From positions 93,127,182 through 93,191,181 of the forward strand of contig OZ020589.1 in the NCBI GenBank assembly GCA_963971535.1: 64,000 bases of DNA. The letters are read 5' to 3'. The translations under genes were made by a program, and so were the position numbers. The notes under the pieces are model-generated. The model was not told where the DNA came from. It worked only from the letters and a program-made list of their open reading frames with translations, and did not search any database. Below, in pieces: positions 56,584 to 64,000 of this stretch. Positions within the stretch are counted from its first letter, which is position 1; each line of letters opens with the position of its first letter. Origin of the DNA: Notolepis coatsorum (taxonomy: Eukaryota > Chordata > Actinopteri > Aulopiformes > Paralepididae).

Positions 56584-56849
56584 CGCCAGCATACGCCCCT
56601 TCCGCCGGGGGGGCTGTTCTCAGCTAACTCCTTTGGCGCCTGTCTCGTCTGCAGTGCTCCAGGCTCAGGTTACAGCCTGTTGCCTGGTTTCCCCGGTGCG
56701 CTGCCTGCTTCCGTTGGTTAACCTTTTTTGTGTGCTTACGGCCATGCTGACTGCCTGTTCTGCAGGGTCAGTGTGCCAGGCGGTGTGCTATTGGGGGGAT
56801 AGCACGCAGTTTGTTGCATTAATGGAATTATAAAGCAACAAAAAGAAAA
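56584..56849. other. No gene recognised
   Basis: GC-rich sequence; GCTTACGGCCATGCTGACTG at 56736 repeats the first 13 bases of the 5S-like copy. Confidence 0.3.
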
Positions 56850-56899
56850 AAGTTGACTTTTTATTGCTGTTTTTACCTGTTATAACAAAGGAAAACATC

Positions 56900-57237
56900 A
56901 AACTCTTATGAAGAGGAGAAAAAATACTGGCTGTGTAGACCTATTTTTAAATAAAACACAGAGAGGAGACAAAACACTGGTGTCTGTAGACCGACTTTGA
57001 AATAAAACCCTGAACTATTCAGGTATATTTGAGTCCTTCCCTTATTTGTGGAACATTTATAAAATAAAAAGTAGTCCATTTTGAAAAAAGACTACCATGT
57101 GTAGACCTACTTTGAAATAAAACACAGAAAAGGAGAAAAAACACTGGCATCTGTAGACCTACTTTGAAATAAAACCCTGAACTATGCAGCTCTATTTGAG
57201 TCCTTCCCTTATTTGTGGAAAATCTATCAAATAAAAA
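56900..57237 (+). repeat. Tandem repeat, unit about 180 bp
   Basis: Two adjacent units share GTAGACCTACTTTGAAATAA, AACCCTGAACTAT, TTTGAGTCCTTCCCTTATTT and ATAAAAAGTA. Half-units (ATAAAACACAGA-GAGGAGA) repeat within each. The right edge holds the target site of the BEL element. Confidence 0.85.
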
Positions 57238-57242
57238 GTACA

Positions 57243-57670
57243 TGTAGTGGCCAAAATCCAAACAGGATTGTCCTATAACTTATAAATTAGAATATTCCTT
57301 TCTTGGCCACTTGTAGGGCTGGGAAGCAGTGTCAGACTCGCAGTCGCAGAACAGAAACCACTGCACGTTTTTGTTGCTCTTTTTGCTCTTTTAATGTCTG
57401 GCAAGAACAAAATATGAAAACAATATCGTACATAAAAATAAAACAAGAGATCCTAATAATCTCAATAACAAAAAGGTTGCGTCTGCGTTGCGTGTCAATG
57501 ACAGTATTGCTGCTGCCTGCTGCTCTGCCGTCACACGCCGCACCTGTGGCTTATAGCGTTAGCCCCGCCCCATTCACCTGAGCAAAGTGCCCCACTCACT
57601 GCAACAGAGAAATGTATTAATACAGGTTCAGAATTAATCAAAACAAATAAGCTTGAATGCGGCTCTTACA
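57243..57670 (-). repeat. LTR (3') of the short BEL/Pao element
   Basis: A direct repeat of 62267-62690. On the minus strand it starts TGTAAGAGCCGCATTC. Confidence 0.93.
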
Positions 57671-57929
57671 CCGGCCCCTAATTGTTCTCTAGGAATCAAT
57701 TACTCAAACTAAATAAAGAGCCGTATAACTATCAACAAATGAATTTAGAAAAATAAAGTATATACATTACATCCCTTGTTGATGTTGAAAGAAGAACTGT
57801 TATTCTTCATTCTTAACCGTATCCTAGGGCCAGAGGTTACTAGCACATAGCCTTAAGGAGGGATCTTTATGATCGCTAGGTCAGTCAAATCATAAAAAAC
57901 TAAAAACTGTAATCCAAAGTGGCAAAGCC

Positions 57930-58105
57930 AGTTTATGAGTGTATATCTCCATGTATCAGTCTATGGGTGTATGTCTATGTATTAGTCTATGGGTATATAT
58001 CTATGTATTAGTCTATGGGTGTATGTCTATGTATTAGTCTATGGGTGTATATCTATGTATTAGTCTATGGGTGTATATCTATGCATCAGTCTATGGGATT
58101 CAATG
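57930..58105. repeat. Minisatellite, 30-bp unit
   Basis: Five to six units of GTCTATGGGTGTATGTCTAT plus GTATTA, located between the coding part and the 3' LTR of the BEL element. Confidence 0.9.
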
Positions 58106-60640
58106 AATATGAACATCTGATGTCATCATGGCTCCTCCGCTTCTTGATGAAGTTCACTTTCTGACGTTCTCACAGCTCTCTTTTCTTTTCACCTCTCTTT
58201 CCTGTTGAAGGCAAACCTTTTGTCCTTGAGCCGGCCCCGCTTCATCTTCCCTGGACCCCTCTTCGTTTCAATTGGGCCCTTATAGCCATAGGGCATTTCA
58301 GAAGTAGTGTCATCGTTTGCTTTGTCAGTTGTGTATGAATCTTCAACTGGCCATTTCGGTTTTGGACTCGCCAGTGCTTCCTTCTTTGATTCTCTTTCAG
58401 CTCTGAATTTCTTTCCTGTATCAAAGTTGTCCTTCGATTTTTCCTGGGACACAGGCTTGAAATCCATGTGATGGTCCTCAGAATTGTTGCTTTTAAACTT
58501 AATGTTATTGTTTACGTTTCTGTTGCGCCGCCTCTCTCTCTTGGAAGCAACAGAATCGTCTGTTCGCTCTTCTTTCTTTTCCAATTTTTGGTTCAAATCC
58601 TTTTGTAGCTCTTTCTCTGAAGTGGCAGCTTGTCTGTCCTCTGCTGTGTTTGATTTGTCTCTTGCCAAACTCCTGTCCTGGTTGTCCAATTTTCTTCCGA
58701 GAGGTCCGTTCACAGTCCAACCAAACACAGTTTTGACTGCGTATGGACCCTCGTCCACACTCCGTATAACTCGCCAAGGCTCCAATGCCTTGGGAACGTT
58801 GGCTCCTATCAACAGGTCAATCCCGGAGTCAATCTCAGAAATGTAAACATGTTCCAAGTGAGGCCATCCTTGAAGGTCTTTCTGTCTCGGAATATTGCCT
58901 CTGTGGACTGGCATGCTTTCCTGTGTGTAAATGTCAGGGAGCTCACAAAACATGTCACTGTCTAGTGCAGCCACTTCCAGATCAGAAACAATGTGGCTTC
59001 TAACCACTTTCTCCTGGCCCATAGTCCGAAGGAGAATGCTTGTTCTTCTTCCGGTGACGTTCAGCTTGCTCATCAGCCGCTCGGTGCAGAAAGATGCTGA
59101 GCTACCGGGATCCAGGAAGGCATAGGTAGTCATTATAACATGTCCTTTTTTAGATTTGACCTGTACTGGTACTATAGATAGTGTACAGTCCTGCTCACCG
59201 GCCCCTGTAAGACCACTGGATTGTACAGAGATCAGAGCACTGCCCGTTGCTGTCTCCGACTCTCTTTTGGCTGGCCTTTGATCTGCTTTCTCTCTTTGGT
59301 GGATATGAAGTATGCTAGGGTGCCTAAGATTGCATATTTTGCAATAGAGGCGTTGCCTACATTCTTTACTCTGGTGACCAGGGCACAAACAGGCAAAACA
59401 CACATTATGATAATTCAAGAAGCCAATCTTCTCACTATGCGCCTTCCTTTCCAATAGAAAGCACATATCCAATGTGTGTCCACCTCCACAGAAGGGACAG
59501 GAGGGTTCACACTCTTTTTCTTCTGGGGAAATAGTGACACCTGTGGCAAAACTGTTGTCGTACACCCTTGGGATCTGTGGTTTAACAGGAAATCTAGTAT
59601 TTACAGCCACCTTTCCTTTGGCAGCTGAGTGGTCTTGAAGATCGCCAAAAACTGGGTCTGCCAGTATGCGAGCTTGCCTTTCAATGAAACAGACAAGGTC
59701 TAAAATCCTTATTCTACGACTGCGCCCCTCTTGCAGTGCGTAGGCTGTGCTGCGCCATCTCTCCCGGAGTTTGTACGGTAGCTTAAGCACAATGCCTCTC
59801 ATGTTGGACACTGTGTCTAGTTCCTCCAAGTACTCCATTTCCTCCATAGCATTGCAGCAACTCCTTAGAAACATGGCGTAATCCTGCAGCGACCTTGAAT
59901 CTTCAGTTTTAACTAGGGGCCAGGATAGAGCTTTTTCCAGGTAAGCACAAGAGAGCTTGTATTCGTTCCCAAAGTTTTCCTTTAGTAGATCTTTTGCTTT
60001 CTGATAGCCTCTGTCTGGAGACATGTATTCACAGCTTTTGACTAGCCGTTGAGCTTGGCCTCTTGTAAACTGTATAAGGAACTGCAACCTGTCTCTGTTG
60101 TTGTCTGTTTTGCTCTCAATACAATGCTCAAAAGAGTGAATAAAGGACTTGTATTCCAGAATGTGTCCATCAAAGGGTGGAATATTTCCTTGCGGCAGCG
60201 TCGAGAGAAGTTGTTGTTTTACAAGAATCCTCGTCAAGCTGCTTTGATTTTCCAGTATTTTAATCAAGTGGTCATCCTTTTCTGTGCTGGACGTAGGGGG
60301 GCTTTGTCTTTGTGTCAGAGTTGGCTGTGTGTTTTGGGGCATGACAGGTCGAATATTGTGCACTAGTTGGGGCTGGTGCTGGTCATTAATGTCATCTGGC
60401 TGAGCATCGGGCCAACTGTGAGCATTACCATCGTTAACATTAAAAAAGGGCAAGTGATGTGCTCCTGCCTTGCTCCTAACAGCTGGAGCACCTATGTCAT
60501 ATGGATGAATTGAAACATCTGGCTTTGAATATACCAGCGCAGTAGCTGCTGCTTCAGCCCGTGCAGGGCGGCACCTTTGTAATTCAATGTCTTTAAGATA
60601 GTCAATTTTGGCTGTGCTGGCTGCTATTTCTCCTTGTAGT

Positions 60641-61137
<497 letters not shown>

Positions 61138-61859
61138 CTTGTAGTTCTAATGTTTCTCTCTTTTTTTGTAACATTTGTTCCTGTTCTTCAATGGCATGTT
61201 TTTCATGTAACATAGAAGCTTTAGCCAATAAGGATTGTCTCTCTGCCTCCGCGTTGATGCGTAATGTTGAGGAAGAGGAGGAGTGGTGGGAGGAAGAGTG
61301 AGACCTTGTTGAGCGTGTGTCTGCCATCCTATTTGGATCGCAGTCTTCATCTCGGGCTGCGGCACTGCAGATATACACCACTCCTTCATTTTCACCTTCG
61401 TCAGCTGGCAGACCCTCCACTTGAATCAGGTTGAGTGAATCAGCATTTTCTACGTCGGATATCCACTTTGTAACTTTGGCAAGGAATGAGATTATTTGTG
61501 TGGCTCTTGGCTGGTACCATTTCTCATCGTCCTCTTGTCTGGCGCTCTTATCCAACATTTGCGCATATGAGACATGCAAGGCTTTAAAATCATCCGAAAG
61601 TCCGTTAAACTTTATCATGTTCCCTTTGACTTCATCCAGGCATTCTTTATCAGACATTAGGCTGTGCACAATGTTAATTCTCCGTGTCAAATGGGAAGCT
61701 TTTCCTTGTCTCGATGCGCGCAGCTGCACCTCATCCATGTCATTAACGGCGGGCAGGTCTGTCTCATCTGAACTCGCCATTTTAATTCAGAATAGACAAA
61801 TAAATAAATCCAAAAGGTCTTCAACGTGTTTAGAAACAGTGGCTGGTTATTTCATTATC

Positions 61860-62235
61860 ATTGTCTTTCTCAATTGTTTGTTTGGTTACAGCCGCACGCC
61901 AGGCCGGCGTTTCCTTGGCTGCTCTTTTTATCCATGATATGTCACCAGCACAAAATAAAATATTCACTGTCCATAAACATCGTTATCAGAGGCAAACGTC
62001 CGTTTAGTAATAATCCATGCATTTATTCCAAACGAATAATTATTCATGTGGCGTTGGTTTTTGCAAACACATACCTCAATTATTTGTTTGTTTGCTTGTT
62101 TACAGCCGTCAGGCCGGCGTTTCCTCTGTTTGTAGCCGCGCGTCGGGCCGGCGCTTTTCGTTCCTTTGGACGCGTTTGATCCTCCAATAATCCTTTTTCG
62201 TTCCTTCGGATCCCTTTGATCCTCCAATAATCCGT
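61860..62235 (-). repeat. Repeats in the BEL leader
   Basis: AGGCCGGCGTTTCC with TACAGCCG before it recurs at 61890-61917 and 62101-62125, with a related GGGCCGGCGCTTTTCG at 62145. TTTGATCCTCCAATAATCC occurs twice (62176, 62216). They lie between the 5' LTR and gag. Confidence 0.75.
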
Positions 62236-62266
62236 GCTCTTCAATCGCAGCTTGTCATTGACTTGA

Positions 62267-62690
62267 TGTAGTGGCCAAAATCCAAACAGGATTGTCCTAT
62301 AACCTATTAGAATATTCCTTTCTTGGCCACTTGTAGGGCTGGGAAGCAGTGTCAGACTCGCAGTCGCAGAACAGAAACCACTGCACATTTTTGTTGCTCT
62401 TTTTGCTCTTTTAATGTCTGGCAAGAACAAAATATGAAAACAATATCGTACATAAAAATAAAACAAGAGATCCTAATAATCTCAATAACAAAAAGGTTGC
62501 GTCTGCGTTGCGTGTCAATGACAGTATTGCTGCTGCCTGCTGCTCTGCCGTCACACGCCGCACCTGTGGCTTATAGCATTAGCCCCGCCCCATTCACCTG
62601 AGCAAAGCGCCCCACTCACTGCAACAGAGAAATGTATTAATACAGGTTCAGAATTAATCAAAACAAATAAGCTTGAATGCGGCTCTTACA
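62267..62690 (-). repeat. LTR (5') of the short BEL/Pao element
   Basis: Pairs with 57243-57670; promoter position for the minus-strand element. Confidence 0.93.
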
Positions 62691-62837
62691 GTACATTTTT
62701 CGTTCTTCGCAAATTTCGCACCACATACTGTATCAGGCATACAGGTAAGCCTGCATTGTTAGTCGTGGAAGCAAATTAATCTGTCCACACTGAATTAAAC
62801 CCTCTATTTTCCTCAGACTTTCCTTTATTTGGATTTA

Positions 62838-62895
62838 TAAATAATAATAATAATTCATTTAATTTATATAGCGCTTCTCAATGATCCGAAGTCGC
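62838..62895 (-). mobile_element. Rex1-like LINE tail fragment
   Basis: (AAT)4 followed by ATTTATATAGCGCTTCTCAA is the same tail as at 42290-42325, in the same orientation. Confidence 0.65.
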
Positions 62896-62979
62896 TGTCC
62901 ATGGTTAGCTTACTGGGGGGTCGGAAACTCAAGATTAGCCACTTGCAGACGGCAGGGAGAGGCGCGGGGTGTGACGTAC

Positions 62980-63045
62980 TGTATATTTTAGTTGATGAAA
63001 TATTTTAGTTGACTAAATATTTTAGTTGATGAAATATTTTTTCAT
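62980..63045. repeat. 20-bp tandem repeat
   Basis: Three units of ATATTTTAGTTGATGAA / ATATTTTAGTTGACTAA. Confidence 0.85.
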
Positions 63046-63145
63046 TTCAGTGTCACAGTATGACATCGATCTCCAAAATAAGAAAAAAATTATAATAATT
63101 GTTAAAAAAATAAAAATAAAAAAAATATTCTTTTTGGGCCAGAGA

Positions 63146-63340
63146 GGGGTTATAGGAACAACCACCGCATAGGGTAACGACAAGGTGGTTGATTCCCTGG
63201 TGTGTTGGAGCAGTGGTAACTCCCGGGTTACCCGGTTGAGTGTACCCCTGCACGTTCATGACGTCTGCCAATCATGTCAGCCTTCTCTGCCTCAACCCCT
63301 CTGGGTGGTTTTTTTTTAATGGAGGCTTGGTCATGTAACA
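63146..63340 (+). repeat. 190-bp dispersed repeat, copy 2
   Basis: Near-identical to 56390-56583 and in the same orientation. It is followed directly by ATTTACAAAGCTGATTGG, and 80 bp later by the Rex1 piece. Confidence 0.75.
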
Positions 63341-63399
63341 TTTACAAAGCTGATTGGTTAAAGAGCCGCATGCAGCTCCGGAACCGCAGGTTGCCGACC

Positions 63400-63803
63400 C
63401 CTGAACTAGGGTTATAGGATAACCTTACGATATGAATGTTTAGATCTCCATTAAGAATGATTCGATCATACCTGGTAATGCAGATCGATATGAGTTCTGA
63501 AAGTTCCTGTATGAAGAGTGGTGAGTACTTTGGTGGTCGATACAATGTCACACACACTACTGGCAGTTCTGTTTTCAATACAATAACAAGGTATTCAAAT
63601 GATGAAAATGTTCCCAGGTCAATATCACTGCACACAAACTGAGTGGAGATGATGGCTGCTATTCCTCCTCCCCTCCCACTCTGTCTGTTTGATTGATAGA
63701 ATAAAAAATTGGAGGGGCAGGTCTCAATCAGTGTTGCTACACCAGTGATGTTGTCTAGCCATGTCTCTACTAAAAACATACAATGTAAATTTTTTGGTAG
63801 CAC
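63400..63803 (-). mobile_element. Rex1 LINE endonuclease fragment
   Basis: Minus-strand reading gives an AP-type endonuclease: LVETWLDNITGVATLIETCP, QSGRGGGIAAIIS, FEYLVIVLKTELPVVCVTLY, RPPKYSPLFIQEL and ILNGDLNIHI. The WLD, YRPP and GDLN motifs are those of LINE endonucleases, here of Rex1 type. The fragment ends at about 63405 after GDLN; the catalytic SDH part is absent. Confidence 0.82.
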
Positions 63804-64000
63804 TTTATAATAACACCCTGTTATAATACATTTATAAGGTATTTGTAGATAATGAACTAATCATGAACAAACCATTTATATACATTCATAAATGATTATT
63901 AAATCATTTATAACTATATTTGTATACCATTTACAAAGTATTTATAACGCATTAGTGGATAATGAACTAACCATGAACAAACCATTTATATACATTCATA
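63790..64000. repeat. A/T-rich repeat, unit about 120 bp, runs off the window
   Basis: ATAATGAACTAATCATGAAC followed by AAACCATTTATATACATTC occurs at 63852-63890 and again at 63959-64000. The left edge GGTAGCACTTTATAATAAC is a common start of fish repeats of this type. Confidence 0.75.

Overview
The window looks like teleost fish genomic DNA. The evidence is the mix of families: C2H2 zinc-finger genes of the fish type (short leucine-rich first exon, acidic spacer, finger array), L2, Rex1 and CR1/Jockey-like LINEs, several tRNA-headed SINEs, many non-autonomous hAT elements with clean 8-bp target duplications, and BEL/Pao LTR elements. I do not name a species. Most of the 64 kb is transposon-derived. 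The only host gene I can support with an open reading frame is one zinc-finger gene.

Layout. 1-2.1 kb: a broken zinc-finger paralogue on the plus strand with an expanded acidic minisatellite. 3.1-4.76 kb: a Ty3/Gypsy fossil carrying a hAT, which carries a SINE, which carries a MITE. 5-13 kb: fold-back elements, SINEs, a hAT with a transposase remnant, and LINE tails. 13.8-28.9 kb: a two-exon zinc-finger gene on the minus strand (exon 1 at 28876-28717, exon 2 at 16207-14679). Its 12.5-kb intron is filled by hATs, an L2 LINE split inside its reverse-transcriptase active-site motif, a CR1/Jockey-like LINE split by a hAT that itself holds another hAT, and a piggyBac-like tandem element. A CRE and a YY1-type site lie just upstream of exon 1, followed by a 430-bp palindrome.

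31-41.4 kb: a young, nearly whole BEL/Pao element with 1.3-kb LTRs sits inside a LINE that ends in a 100-bp ATTC repeat. 42-46.8 kb: Rex1-type LINE pieces, one ending in a 300-bp AAT microsatellite. 46.8-49.3 kb: unassigned sequence with one unidentified open frame. 49.7-52.4 kb: a well-preserved CR1/Jockey-like LINE. 52.4-57.2 kb: largely unassigned, with a 5S rRNA-like copy, a repeat also found at 63.1 kb, and a tandem array. 57.2-62.7 kb: a second BEL/Pao element with LTRs, gag and protease but no recognisable reverse transcriptase or integrase, carrying its own hAT insertion. 62.8-64 kb: LINE pieces and an A/T-rich repeat that runs off the end.

The elements do not form one pathway. What ties the window together is stratigraphy: at least seven insertions have both ends and a target duplication visible, so their order can be read directly. 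All positions, motif matches and counts were read by eye; family names at clade level are from recognised protein motifs, not database searches.
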